Part shown: piece by piece, positions 17,129 to 25,782 of the stretch
Numbering within the stretch: the first letter of the stretch is position 1
How the letters are laid out: each line of letters opens with the position of its first letter
NCBI RefSeq assembly: GCF_006442315.1
Contig: NZ_VFVY01000024.1
Span: 1 to 64,000, forward strand
From: Mesorhizobium sp. B2-3-4
GTDB taxonomy: Bacteria; Pseudomonadota; Alphaproteobacteria; Rhizobiales; Rhizobiaceae
DNA length: 64,000 bases
Reading direction: 5' to 3'
Notes under the pieces: generated by a model
What the model was told of the DNA's origin: nothing
Database searches by the model: none
What the model saw: the letters and a program-made list of their open reading frames with translations, nothing else
Position numbers and translations under genes: made by a program

Positions 17129-18508
17129 ATGGCGGCGGTAGAGACAGTGCAGCGTGCCTCGGGGCGCGGCATATGGGGGTGGATGTTCTTCGACTGGGCG
17201 GCGCAGCCGTTCTTCACGGTCGTCACCACCTTCATCTTCGGGCCCTATTTCGTCTCGCGCATGGCCAGCGATCCAACCACCGGCCAGGCGGCCTGGGGCT
17301 ATGGCATTGCCGCCGCGGGGCTGGTCATCGCCATTCTTTCTCCCGTGCTCGGCTCGATCGCCGACCAGACCGGCCCGCGCAAGCCGTGGATCGCCTTCTT
17401 CGCGACGATCAAGATCGTGAGCCTCAGCCTGCTGTGGTTCGCCGCGCCCGGTTCGAACCTGTTCCTGGTCGTGCTGTTCTTCTCGCTGGCTTCGGTGGCA
17501 GCCGAGTTCTCGACAGTGTTCAACGATTCCATGATGCCGCGCCTGGTGCCGAAGGCTGAGATCGGCAGGATCTCCAACATGGCCTGGGGGCTTGGCTATC
17601 TCGGCGGCATGATAGCGCTGATCTTCGTCGTCCTGTTCCTGGCCGGCAATCTGGAGACCGGCAAGACGCTTATCGGTCTCGACCCGCTGTTCGGGCTCGA
17701 TCCGAAGCTCGGCGAGGACGCGCGTTTCACCGGACCGATGTCGGCTGGCTGGTACTTCCTGTTCATCCTGCCGATGTTCTTCTTTACGCCCGACGCCATC
17801 AAGGGCATCCCGATCGGGCCAGCGGTGCGCGAAGGCCTTTCGGAGCTGAAATCGACGCTTGCCGAGGTGCGCAGGCGCAGCGGCATCTTCCGCTTCCTGG
17901 TCGCCCGCATGATCTATCAGGACGGGGTCAATGCGCTGCTGGCGCTGGGCGGGACCTTCGCCGCCGGCATGTTCCACTGGTCGATCACCGAGATCGGCAT
18001 GTTCGGCATCATCCTCAACGTCGTCGCCATCTTCGGCTGCTGGATCGCCGCGCGCCTCGATACGGCGCTGGGCTCCAAGGCGGTGGTGATGATTTCGCTG
18101 GTCATGCTGTCGGTCGCCACCATCGGTGTCGTCTCGACCGGTCCGGGCTTCACGCTGCTCGGCCTCGTCCAGCTTTCGACAGCCGATTCAGGCGGCCTGT
18201 TCGGCACGGCGGCCGAGAAAGCCTACATCATGTACGGCCTGCTGATCGGCCTGGCTTTCGGCCCGGTGCAGGCCTCGTCGCGCTCCTACATGGCGCGCAG
18301 CGTCACGGCCGCGGAATCGGGCCGCTATTTCGGCATCTATGCGCTGGCCGGGCGGGCAACGAGTTTTCTGGCGCCGTTCATGGTGGCGACGATTACCGCC
18401 ACCAGCGGCTCGGCACGGCTCGGCATGGCGGCGATTATTCTGTTCCTGGCGATCGGCATGGCGATCTTGGTCAGGACGCCTTATCCAGCAGATCGGCCCG
18501 CGGAGTAG
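17129..18508 (+). CDS. MFS transporter, UMF1/Atg22-like
   Basis: A 459-residue membrane protein with about twelve hydrophobic segments. The N-terminal GWMFFDWAAQPFFTVVTTFIFGPYF is the hallmark of the UMF1 branch of the MFS, which includes yeast Atg22; PVLGSIADQTGPRKPWIAFF is the MFS loop motif. Atg22 exports amino acids from the vacuole; bacterial members have no proven substrate. The gap between membrane segments 6 and 7 is filled by a charged loop (EGLSELKSTLAEVRRRSG). The ATG at 17129 follows GAGGGAATCAGC. The gene is alone on this strand, with a palindromic repeat between its stop and the convergent purH. Confidence 0.88.
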   Translation: MAAVETVQRASGRGIWGWMFFDWAAQPFFTVVTTFIFGPYFVSRMASDPTTGQAAWGYGIAAAGLVIAILSPVLGSIADQTGPRKPWIAFFATIKIVSLSLLWFAAPGSNLFLVVLFFSLASVAAEFSTVFNDSMMPRLVPKAEIGRISNMAWGLGYLGGMIALIFVVLFLAGNLETGKTLIGLDPLFGLDPKLGEDARFTGPMSAGWYFLFILPMFFFTPDAIKGIPIGPAVREGLSELKSTLAEVRRRSGIFRFLVARMIYQDGVNALLALGGTFAAGMFHWSITEIGMFGIILNVVAIFGCWIAARLDTALGSKAVVMISLVMLSVATIGVVSTGPGFTLLGLVQLSTADSGGLFGTAAEKAYIMYGLLIGLAFGPVQASSRSYMARSVTAAESGRYFGIYALAGRATSFLAPFMVATITATSGSARLGMAAIILFLAIGMAILVRTPYPADRPAE

Positions 18509-18513
18509 CAGCT

Positions 18514-18542
18514 TTGCCTTCTCCCCCAGGGGGAGAAGGCAA
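18514..18542. repeat. Palindromic intergenic element / bidirectional terminator
   Basis: TTGCCTTCTCCCCC (18514-18527) and GGGGGAGAAGGCAA (18529-18542) are perfect 14-base complements around one A. The CTTCTCCCCC core is a form often scattered in Mesorhizobium intergenic regions (from general knowledge). It sits between the convergent UMF1-type gene and purH and would form a strong hairpin in either transcript. Confidence 0.7.
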
Positions 18543-18549
18543 GAGGCGG

Positions 18550-20166
18550 TCAGTGCCTGAAGTGCCTCGTCCCGGTAAACACCATGGCGATGCCATGTTC
18601 GTCGGCGGCGGCAATGACGTCGTCGTCGCGCATCGAGCCACCGGGCTGGATGACGGCGGTGGCGCCGGCTTCGATGGCCGAAAGCAAGCCGTCGGCGAAG
18701 GGAAAGAAGGCGTCGGAAGCGACGACCGAGCCCTTGGTCAGCGGTTCCGCCACGCCGGCGGCTTCCGCGGCGTCGAGCGCCTTGCGGGCGGCGATGCGCG
18801 AGGAATCGACGCGGCTCATCTGGCCGGCACCAATGCCGACCGTGGCGCCGTCCCTGGCATAGATGATGGCGTTCGATTTGACATGCTTGGCGACGCGGAA
18901 CGCAAATTTCAGGTCGGCCATCTCGGCTGGCGTCGGCGCGCGCTTGGTCACCACCTTCAGGTCGAGGTCGTCGACCACGGCATTGTCGCGGCCCTGGACG
19001 AGCAGGCCGCCGGCAACGGACTTGACCGTGGTGCCGGCCGAGCGCGGATCCGGCAGGCCGCCGGTGACCAGCAGGCGCAAATTCTTCTTCGCGGCGACGA
19101 TCGCCGTGGCCTCGTCGGTGGCGTCGGGCGCGATGATCACCTCGGTGAAGGTTTTCACGATTTCTTCGGCCGCCTCGGCGTCGAGGGTGCGGTTCACGGC
19201 GACGATGCCGCCGAAGGCCGAGACCGGATCGCAAGCCAGTGCCTTGGCGTAGGCGGCCTTCAGCGACGCGCCTTCGGCGACCCCGCACGGGTTGGCGTGC
19301 TTGATGATCGCAACGGCGGCCGAGCTTTTCGGATCGAATTCGCCGGCGAGCTCGAAAGCGGCGTCGGTGTCGTTGATGTTGTTGTAGGAGAGCTGCTTGC
19401 CCTGCAACTGGCGGGCCGTGGCGACGCCCGGCCGCTTGTCGCCATCGACATAGAAGCCGGCGCCCTGGTGCGGGTTCTCGCCATAGCGCATGACCTCGGC
19501 AAGCCTGCCGCCGAAGGCGCGCCAGGTCGGATGCTCGATCTCGAGCGCCTCGGCGAACCAGCCCGAGATCGCGGCGTCATAACTGGCGGTGCGGGCAAAC
19601 GCCTTGGCCGCCAGCTTCTTGCGAAAATCCAGCGACAGCGAGCCGATGTTCATCTCCAGCGCGTTGAGCACGGCGGCGTAGTCGCCGGGATCGGTGACGA
19701 TGGCGACGTAGGCGTGGTTCTTGGCCGAGGCGCGGATCATGGCAGGGCCGCCAATGTCGATGTTCTCGACGATCGACGCGTACTCCGCGCCGGAGCGGCG
19801 GACCTGCTCGAACGGATAAAGGTTGCAGACGACGAGGTCGATCGGCTCGATGCCGTATTTGCGCATCGCCGCCGCATGTTCGGGATCATCGCGCACGCCC
19901 AGCAGCGCGCCATGCACTGACGGATGCAGCGTCTTGACGCGGCCATCCATGATCTCGGGAAAATCGGTGAGCTCGGAGACGTCGCGCACCGCCATGCCGG
20001 CCTCGGCGATCGCCTTTGCCGTGCCGCCGGTGGAGACCAGCTCGACGCCGGCCGCGGCCAGCGCCCTGGCGAAGTCGATCAGGCCGGTCTTGTCGAAGAC
20101 GGAGAGCAGCGCGCGGCGGACCGGAACGAGGTCGGGAGCGGGAATGTTCTTGGCGGCGATGGCCAT
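18550..20166 (-). CDS. purH: Bifunctional AICAR transformylase / IMP cyclohydrolase
   Basis: A 538-residue enzyme for the last two steps of de novo IMP synthesis: formylation of AICAR using 10-formyl-tetrahydrofolate, then ring closure. The N-terminal MGS-like cyclohydrolase domain shows RRALLSVFDKTGLIDFARAL, LVSTGGTAKAI and DGRVKTLHPSVHGALL; the transformylase domain has NPHQGAGFY, the Lys-His pair in IIKHANPCGVA, and DAFFPFADGL near the C-terminus. Length is normal. The ATG at 20166 is preceded on its strand by GAAAGGCC. In several rhizobia purH is close to a heparinase-like gene and rsmB; here a GIY-YIG/DUF2239 pair lies between. Confidence 0.97.
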   Translation of the reverse strand: MAIAAKNIPAPDLVPVRRALLSVFDKTGLIDFARALAAAGVELVSTGGTAKAIAEAGMAVRDVSELTDFPEIMDGRVKTLHPSVHGALLGVRDDPEHAAAMRKYGIEPIDLVVCNLYPFEQVRRSGAEYASIVENIDIGGPAMIRASAKNHAYVAIVTDPGDYAAVLNALEMNIGSLSLDFRKKLAAKAFARTASYDAAISGWFAEALEIEHPTWRAFGGRLAEVMRYGENPHQGAGFYVDGDKRPGVATARQLQGKQLSYNNINDTDAAFELAGEFDPKSSAAVAIIKHANPCGVAEGASLKAAYAKALACDPVSAFGGIVAVNRTLDAEAAEEIVKTFTEVIIAPDATDEATAIVAAKKNLRLLVTGGLPDPRSAGTTVKSVAGGLLVQGRDNAVVDDLDLKVVTKRAPTPAEMADLKFAFRVAKHVKSNAIIYARDGATVGIGAGQMSRVDSSRIAARKALDAAEAAGVAEPLTKGSVVASDAFFPFADGLLSAIEAGATAVIQPGGSMRDDDVIAAADEHGIAMVFTGTRHFRH

Positions 20167-20241
20167 GGGCGCGGCCTTTCACGGCTGGTGTGGGTGGATG
20201 CCCGCGCCCTAGCACATGATCCGTGGAAATCAAACCGGGCT

Positions 20242-20565
20242 TCAGACCGGCAGGGCGTTCAATTCGGCGCGCCATCGCGCCAAGCATGCCTGGAGCGCGG
20301 CTCCTGCAGGTGCCTCATCGGCATCGAACCGCTCGACGGTCTCGAATGCCAGACCATCGGCGCCGCCGCCGTTCCAAGCGGCCTGTAAATCCTTCGACGG
20401 ATGGCTCCCCAATCTCAGCGTGAACCACAGCCGGTTCTGCACGGTGCCCATATCGGGCGAGTAACCAACCCACGTCTGTCCCGTCACCCCGCAATGGAGC
20501 GCATAAACGCCCGAGATCACGTCACGTTTCCTGTAGGCGGCGATTGCCTCTTTCCGGTCGATCAT
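20242..20565 (-). CDS. GIY-YIG nuclease-domain protein
   Basis: A 107-residue single-domain protein. The GIY-YIG signature reads GVY (residues 19-21) and WVGYS (32-36), followed by Arg45 in TVQNRLWFTLRLGSHPSKDLQAAW, the helix that carries the catalytic Arg, and a Glu in FETVERF. The start is placed at the ATG at 20565 (MIDRKEAIAAY); an upstream start at 20619 would lie on the palindrome. Stand-alone GIY-YIG proteins of this form are common in alphaproteobacteria, and biochemical roles are unproven. The gene is divergent from a DUF2239 gene and the two share a 28-bp palindrome, so they are very likely co-regulated. Confidence 0.85.
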   Translation of the reverse strand: MIDRKEAIAAYRKRDVISGVYALHCGVTGQTWVGYSPDMGTVQNRLWFTLRLGSHPSKDLQAAWNGGGADGLAFETVERFDADEAPAGAALQACLARWRAELNALPV

Positions 20566-20613
20566 CGTTGCAAGCCTTTCATCAGGGCCGTCAATAGAAG
20601 AAAAGCCGAGCCG

Positions 20614-20641
20614 CGTCAATTTTACCCGGGTAATATTGACG
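20614..20641. promoter_or_regulatory. 28-bp palindrome in the GIY-YIG/DUF2239 divergent promoter
   Basis: Centred on TTACCCGGGTAA, the arms CGTCAAT.TTACCC and GGGTAA.ATTGACG are complementary except at one position on each side (T at 20621 against T at 20634). It lies about 50 bases from each start. The symmetry and length fit an operator for a dimeric regulator; no regulator gene is adjacent. Confidence 0.8.
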
Positions 20642-20685
20642 TGTTGATGGCGAATGGCCTAGAGACGTTCCATGCGAGCTTGCCA

Positions 20686-21303
20686 ATGACCACACAGAAC
20701 GCCGGGCGCTATACGGCTTTTGCCGGCGATTGCATCGTGGCTCGCGGAATGCTGGTCGATGTCGCGCTCGCGGTAAAATCCGCGACCGCCGACGCGAAGC
20801 CGGCGCTGGTATTCAACGATACGACCGGCGCGGTGGTCGATCTGGACCTGCGCGGTTCGGCCGCCGATATTTCCGCGCGGCTTGCCGCATCGGCTGACCG
20901 GCAAGGGAGCGATGTCGGACCGTCACACCGCGATGCGGGTTCGGAAACACGAGGGCGAGGCAGGCCGAGGCTCGGCGTGGTCGCGCGCGAGGTGACGCTT
21001 CTTCCAAGACAGTGGGATTGGCTTGCTTCTCAACCGGGCGGAGCCTCACAGGCGCTGCGGCGCCTGGTGGATGACGCCCGGCGCTCGACCACAGGTCAGG
21101 ACCGCATGCGGATGGCGCGCGAGGCGGCGTACCGCTTCATGTCGGCAATCGCTGGAGACCTGCCCGGTTTCGAGGAGGCGGCGCGGGCATTGTTCGCGGA
21201 TGGAGAGCAGCGCTTCCGGGAGCTTGTCCAATCATGGCCGGCCGATATCGGGACCTATACGCTGAGGCTTGCCGAGCAGGCCTTCTCGACGCAAACGGCA
21301 TGA
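20686..21303 (+). CDS. DUF2239 family protein
   Basis: A 205-residue soluble protein. It is recognised as DUF2239 by the order of its segments: YTAFAGDCIVARGMLVDVALAVK at the N-terminus, LVFNDTTGAVVDLDLRG, then LGVVAREVTLLPRQWDWLASQPGGASQALRRLVD, and a C-terminal helix with FRELVQSWPADI. The middle segment resembles a short DNA-binding helix seen in metJ/Arc-type or YfbU-like proteins, but the function is unknown. The ATG at 20686 is used; an ATG at 20647 would place the start only 6 bases from the palindrome. It is divergent from the GIY-YIG gene with a shared operator-like palindrome. The two genes together look like an insertion in an otherwise housekeeping block. Confidence 0.85.
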   Translation: MTTQNAGRYTAFAGDCIVARGMLVDVALAVKSATADAKPALVFNDTTGAVVDLDLRGSAADISARLAASADRQGSDVGPSHRDAGSETRGRGRPRLGVVAREVTLLPRQWDWLASQPGGASQALRRLVDDARRSTTGQDRMRMAREAAYRFMSAIAGDLPGFEEAARALFADGEQRFRELVQSWPADIGTYTLRLAEQAFSTQTA

Positions 21304-21333
21304 TTCCAGCCGATCGCGGTCGCCGCCTGTTTG

Positions 21334-23058
21334 TCAGTTGTTTTCGGGATAACCGGCGATTTTCGTTCGCGTCAGTTGCCAGTGGACCTCGGCGATTTCG
21401 GACGCCTTGAACGCAAGCACGATCTGACGGCTGCGGCGCGGCCCGCCAAGACCGGCGAAATAGATCGATTCCTCGACCTCGGGCACCACTTCGGCCGCGG
21501 TGAACACCCAGCTGTCGGCCTGGTCCGCGGTCAGCACCAGCCGCTCCTGTTCGTCCTGCAGCAGGTTGATGTCGGGGTGGACATGAAAGCGCACGGTGAT
21601 GAAATCGCGGCCGTTGTTGCGGATCGCGGCGTGGCCAGGCCGCTGGAACCGGTCCCGGCCGGCAAGCACATTGCCGTTCGAAGACAGTTTCAGCTCGCGC
21701 TCATGCAGGAAGCCGAAGCGCTGGAGGTAGCCGTCGTGACGGGCAATGAAGCCGTGAACACCCTTCTGGTCGATGCGCTTGCACTGCACATGCTGCGGGC
21801 CGCCGATCAGCGGTGAACCCAACTGGTCGTTTACCCTCAGCGCGTGGGTGAAACGCGCCGAAGACGTGTCGTTGATGGTCGCGGTCGAATGCGCGGCGGT
21901 GGCGCGCGCCAGCGGCCGGAACTCGGCGGCGCCATAGGTGTCGATGCCGGCGTTGACGATGTAGTGCTGGCGGCCCGACGACAGTTCGAAGGCGAGGCAT
22001 CCGGCATGCGCCGCGTTCGAGACATCGACCGGCGGCGGCAGGCCGGTATCGGCGATGACGGTGGTGCCGCCCATCGTCAGCCGCTCATAGCCCGAATGCG
22101 GTGCATGCAGCAGCGGTGAGCCGGCGGTATCGTCATGGCGCAGGATGGTGGCGATGCGGTCGTGGATGGTGGCGCCCATGCCGTTGAAGCGGGCAAGGCT
22201 GCCATCCTGATGACGGAAGAAGCGCAGCGCCGGCAGCATGCGGTCGATGGCGCCGATCAGCGCTTGCGGCGGCGCTTCGGCCTGGTTGGCGTAAGTCTGG
22301 CGCAGCGGCAGAAGGTCGGCGAGGATTTCCAGCACCGCCATCGGATTGCGGGAGATGTGGCCGCCATCGGCCAGGATCTGGCGATTGAGTTCCTCGGCGA
22401 GATTGCGGGTGGCGCCGCGCAGCGCCGAAGCCGGCGCCGGCAGCGACAATGCCGCGAAGGCCAGCGCTATGCGGGCGCGCAGCCGGTCCTTGCCGTCGGG
22501 CATCTCGCGCGCCATCGACCTGAGATAGCGGATCTGCACCGCCAGCGATTTCAGGAAAGCCCGGTAGAAGGGAAACTCGGCGCCCTGCAGCACGACGGAG
22601 GAATGCTGCAGCCAGGCGATGATGCGCTTGGCTGTCGTGCCAGGCTCCCAGGCGACGCCGGCAATGTTGTTGCCATGCATGGCAATCCAGTCGGACACCA
22701 GCGCGCGGGCGTTTGCCGCCGCAAGCTCCGTGCCGGCGGCGCGCATGTGGCGCAGCCAGCGAAAGCCGTGCAGCGTCTTTTGCCAGCCACGGTTGGGGAC
22801 ATTGATCTGGAAAGGCGATTTGCCGCCGGTCTCGACCAGATGGCCCGACAGCGGATAGCGGCCGTAGTAGATTTCGAGCGCGATCTGCGGATCGGCGAGG
22901 CGCAGGTCCGGCGGCGCGATCAGCACACGTTCGGGCGTGCGGCCTGAATAGCGCCAGCGATAGACCGGCCCGGCACGCAGGCGCCGGCGCGTCTTGCGCC
23001 AGAACTCCTTCGCGACCAGCGTCCATAGGCGCGTCGTGTTACCGGCAGCCAGTGCCAA
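21334..23058 (-). CDS. Heparinase II/III family protein
   Basis: A 574-residue soluble protein without signal peptide. The N-terminal alpha/alpha-toroid part contains FQINVPNRGWQKTLHGFRWLRHM and the family hallmark DGGHISRNPMAVLEILADLLPLR; the C-terminal beta-sandwich begins near HSGYERLTMGGTTVIADTG and includes HSTATINDTSSARF. Heparinase II/III-like proteins are polysaccharide lyases, usually on uronate-containing polymers; in rhizobia this one is generally cytoplasmic and near purH and rsmB, and its substrate is unknown. The start is a TTG at 23058, well supported by AGGAGGG five bases upstream on the minus strand. It is transcribed toward the DUF2239 gene. Confidence 0.9.
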   Translation of the reverse strand: MALAAGNTTRLWTLVAKEFWRKTRRRLRAGPVYRWRYSGRTPERVLIAPPDLRLADPQIALEIYYGRYPLSGHLVETGGKSPFQINVPNRGWQKTLHGFRWLRHMRAAGTELAAANARALVSDWIAMHGNNIAGVAWEPGTTAKRIIAWLQHSSVVLQGAEFPFYRAFLKSLAVQIRYLRSMAREMPDGKDRLRARIALAFAALSLPAPASALRGATRNLAEELNRQILADGGHISRNPMAVLEILADLLPLRQTYANQAEAPPQALIGAIDRMLPALRFFRHQDGSLARFNGMGATIHDRIATILRHDDTAGSPLLHAPHSGYERLTMGGTTVIADTGLPPPVDVSNAAHAGCLAFELSSGRQHYIVNAGIDTYGAAEFRPLARATAAHSTATINDTSSARFTHALRVNDQLGSPLIGGPQHVQCKRIDQKGVHGFIARHDGYLQRFGFLHERELKLSSNGNVLAGRDRFQRPGHAAIRNNGRDFITVRFHVHPDINLLQDEQERLVLTADQADSWVFTAAEVVPEVEESIYFAGLGGPRRSRQIVLAFKASEIAEVHWQLTRTKIAGYPENN

Positions 23059-23379
23059 AAGCCCTCCTGGTCGTCCTCTACCCCAAGGACAAGCTTATAT
23101 GATTCAAGAACTTATGCGAAGGCGGATTTCGCCTTGGCGAGCCACGCGGCCGGGCCGCGGCGGGGTCGTCCCAAAAAAAGTCACGTCTTTTCCGGGTCAT
23201 ACACCCCGTTGCGTTCCGACTTATGTCCGCTTGGGACGACGCCGAAACCCGCCGGGCGGGCAACTTTAGCGGCCCCGTAGAAGCCGCGACCTGTTCCGAC
23301 AAGCGAATCGGCAGCCGCCAGCAATAGTCCTGAGCGAAGACTCCAGGTTCATTTCGTGTCCATAGGAAGGGCCCGCGCG
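23059..23379. other. Gap of about 320 bases before the PhyH-like gene
   Basis: No convincing gene. It holds a possible long-range stem, GTCGTCCCAA (23165-23174) with TTGGGACGAC (23231-23240), a perfect 10-base pairing across 56 bases, and a C/G palindrome (CCCGCCGGGCGGG) at 23248-23260. These could be part of a structured leader or a small RNA, or simply composition. The region must also carry the divergent promoters of the heparinase-like and PhyH-like genes. Confidence 0.4.
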
Positions 23380-24357
23380 ATGAGGTATCCTCCGGACAAG
23401 GTCGAAACGATCCAGGTGATTGAAATGTCGGTATCGGCGGACAGGCAGGCATTGGCGGGCGCCCCGCCGGTCGCGCTCACGGCCGACGGCAGGCTGCTGT
23501 CGACGATGCCGAACAGGCTCGGATATCTTTCGCCGACCGACGCATCCGTCGGCGTCGAGGCCATCCGCCGCCTTTTTGCGACGCAGGGCTATGTCTGGCT
23601 GAAGGGCCTTTTGCCGCGCGGCGAGGTGATCGACTTCCGTGGCTGGGTGCTTTCCCATCTTGCCGAGAGCGGGCTCCTGAAGCCCGGGACCGATCCGTCG
23701 CTCGGCATCGCCAGCGAGGGCGTCATCGACCGCCGGCTCGCCGAGCGCCGGCTGATGTCGGTGGTGCGGTCCACCGGCTATGAAGGCTTTTGCGCGCAGC
23801 CGCGGCTGTCGCGCCTGATGGACGCTTTCGTCGGCGGCCTTTCCTATCTGCACAAACGCAAGATCATGCGCTTCACCTTGCCCGGGACGGCCACCGTGAC
23901 ACCCGCTCACTACGATCTGGTCTATCTGCGCGGCGGCACCAGCCGCGTGGTGACGGCCTGGATACCGATCGGCGACGCATCCATCGACATGGGCGGTCTC
24001 CTCTATCTGGAGGGATCGCACGCCATCGGCACAGCCATGGAGGCACAGTTCGCGAAGGAAAATTCCGCGCTCGATCCGCAGGAGCGCATCAGTGCCTATA
24101 ACCGCAATATGAGCGAGGGCGGCTGGGTGTCGAAGGACCTGCCTGAGATGGCGGAGCGGTTCGATACGCGCTGGCTTATGGCGGATTTCGAGGCGGGCGA
24201 CATCGTCCTCCACTCGCCCTACATGATCCATGCCTCCACGACCAACCAGAGCCGCGAGAGGCTGATCCGGCTGTCGACCGATATACGCTACCAGAATGTC
24301 GACGACGAAATCGACGCCCGCTGGGGCAATCACTGGTCTCTCGATGACATGCTTTGA
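23380..24357 (+). CDS. Phytanoyl-CoA dioxygenase (PhyH)-like Fe(II)/2-oxoglutarate oxygenase
   Basis: A 325-residue cytoplasmic protein. The iron-binding facial triad is visible as His177 and Asp179 in TPAHYDLVYLRGG and His284 in SPYMIHASTTNQ, with an Arg about ten residues later (RERLIRLS) for the 2-oxoglutarate carboxylate; TAWIPIGDASIDMGGLLYLEGSH is the typical PhyH middle part. Such enzymes hydroxylate small molecules using O2 and 2-oxoglutarate; the substrate is unknown. The start at 23380 (MRYPPDKVE) follows AGGAAGGG; GTG 23356 and ATG 23425 are alternatives. It lies on the opposite strand to its neighbours, between heparinase-like and rsmB genes, and looks like an insertion there. Confidence 0.85.
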   Translation: MRYPPDKVETIQVIEMSVSADRQALAGAPPVALTADGRLLSTMPNRLGYLSPTDASVGVEAIRRLFATQGYVWLKGLLPRGEVIDFRGWVLSHLAESGLLKPGTDPSLGIASEGVIDRRLAERRLMSVVRSTGYEGFCAQPRLSRLMDAFVGGLSYLHKRKIMRFTLPGTATVTPAHYDLVYLRGGTSRVVTAWIPIGDASIDMGGLLYLEGSHAIGTAMEAQFAKENSALDPQERISAYNRNMSEGGWVSKDLPEMAERFDTRWLMADFEAGDIVLHSPYMIHASTTNQSRERLIRLSTDIRYQNVDDEIDARWGNHWSLDDML

Positions 24358-24399
24358 GGCGGGTTGATATCCAGGAATCTCAGCCCGCCTTGGGCGTGG

Positions 24400-25782
24400 C
24401 TAAGCCACCCGCCGCATGCGGGCGGCGAAGAAGCCGTCGAGGCCGGAGCGCTGCGGCGAGCCGAGATCGAGATCGGCCGGCGTGGTGCGCAGCGTGCCTT
24501 CCGACGTCAGGAACGGATCGATGCCGGCGATTTCACCTTCGCGCAACGGATCGTCGACCACCGCCAGCGTATCCTTGAGAAAGGCGCGGTGCAGCGCCTC
24601 GCCTTCGAGCGGGTCGAGCGAGCAGTTGGAAAAGACGATGCGGCCGCCCGGCTTGACCAGGGTGATGGCGCGCTCGAGCAGCCGGCGCTGCAAGTCGGCG
24701 AGCTTTTCGACATCGGCCGCCGTCTTGGTCCATGGCACGTCGGGGTGCCGGCGCACCGTGCCGGTCGAGGAGCAGGGCGCGTCGAGCAGCACCGCGTCGA
24801 ACAATGTCTCGGGCTTGTAGTTGAGCAGGTCGGCCTGCACGATATCGGCCGCGAGGCCGAGGCGGCCGAGATTCTGCGTCAGCCGCACCAGGCGGTTCTT
24901 GGACGTGTCGACGGCGGTGACCTTGGCGCCGGCGAGGATGAGCTGCGCGGTCTTGCCGCCGGGCGCGGCGCAGAGGTCGGCGACGCGCAATCCCCTGACG
25001 TCGCCGAACAGCCGGGCCGGCAGGCTGGCGGCCGCATCTTGCACCCACCAGGCGCCGTCGGCGAAGCCGGGCAGGTCGATGACCGGACCGGCCAGATTCT
25101 CCACCCGCACCGTACCGGTCGGCAGCACGAAGCCGCCAAGCTTTTCAGCCCACAGCTCCGGATCGGCCTTGATCGAGAAGTCGACCGGCGCCTCGTGGCG
25201 ATGAGCGCCGAGAATCTGCCTGGTCCTGTCCACGCCATAGGCGGCCTTCAGCCGGTCGGAGAACCATTTCGGCGCTTCATCGGTGGCGGCAAGGGCTGCC
25301 GGAAGCTCCGCGTCCTTGGCCCGCGCCAGCGTGCGCAGCACCCCATTTACCAGGCCGGAGAAACGCTGCGTGCGCGGATCGGACTTGGCATGGGTCACGG
25401 CGAGGTCGACGGCGGCGCTGTCGGGAATGTCGAGGAACAGGATCTGCGCCGCCGCCACATGCAAAATATGCGACAGGACGGTGGCGTTGGCCGGCAGCGG
25501 CTTTTCCAGCCGCCGCGCCAGCAGTCCTGCAATGGTCATGCGGTAGCGCAGCGCGGTCACCAGTATGGCGCGGACCAGGCCACGGTCGCGCGGATCGAGC
25601 GCCTTGTATTGCGGATGCCCGTTCTCGTGGTCGGTCAATCCGTCGAGCGGCGTCCGGGCGTCGATGACGGCGGCCAGCAGTCGCGCCGCCGCCTTGCGGG
25701 CGGCGAGGCCGGCGACGAATTCACCGCCTTCATTGTGGTCCTGATTGCCCGTGCGTCGAGGTGCCCTGCGAACCACGCTCAC
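24400..25782 (-). CDS. rsmB: 16S rRNA (cytosine-5) methyltransferase RsmB-type
   Basis: A 460-residue protein of the RsmB/Sun type. The N-terminal NusB-like RNA-binding domain spans about residues 15-160 (KAAARLLAAVIDARTPLD, RGLVRAILVTALRYR). The methyltransferase part has the SAM-binding DLCAAPGGKTAQLILAGAKVTAVD, motif IV DAPCSSTGTVRRHPD with its Cys, and motif VI SNCSLDPLEGE with the second Cys, the nucleophile/release pair of m5C enzymes. It modifies C967 of 16S rRNA in E. coli. The start is taken as the GTG at 25782, which overlaps the htpX stop (GTGA) and would couple translation; the frame is open to 25821. It follows htpX in one operon. Confidence 0.93.
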   Translation of the reverse strand: MSVVRRAPRRTGNQDHNEGGEFVAGLAARKAAARLLAAVIDARTPLDGLTDHENGHPQYKALDPRDRGLVRAILVTALRYRMTIAGLLARRLEKPLPANATVLSHILHVAAAQILFLDIPDSAAVDLAVTHAKSDPRTQRFSGLVNGVLRTLARAKDAELPAALAATDEAPKWFSDRLKAAYGVDRTRQILGAHRHEAPVDFSIKADPELWAEKLGGFVLPTGTVRVENLAGPVIDLPGFADGAWWVQDAAASLPARLFGDVRGLRVADLCAAPGGKTAQLILAGAKVTAVDTSKNRLVRLTQNLGRLGLAADIVQADLLNYKPETLFDAVLLDAPCSSTGTVRRHPDVPWTKTAADVEKLADLQRRLLERAITLVKPGGRIVFSNCSLDPLEGEALHRAFLKDTLAVVDDPLREGEIAGIDPFLTSEGTLRTTPADLDLGSPQRSGLDGFFAARMRRVA

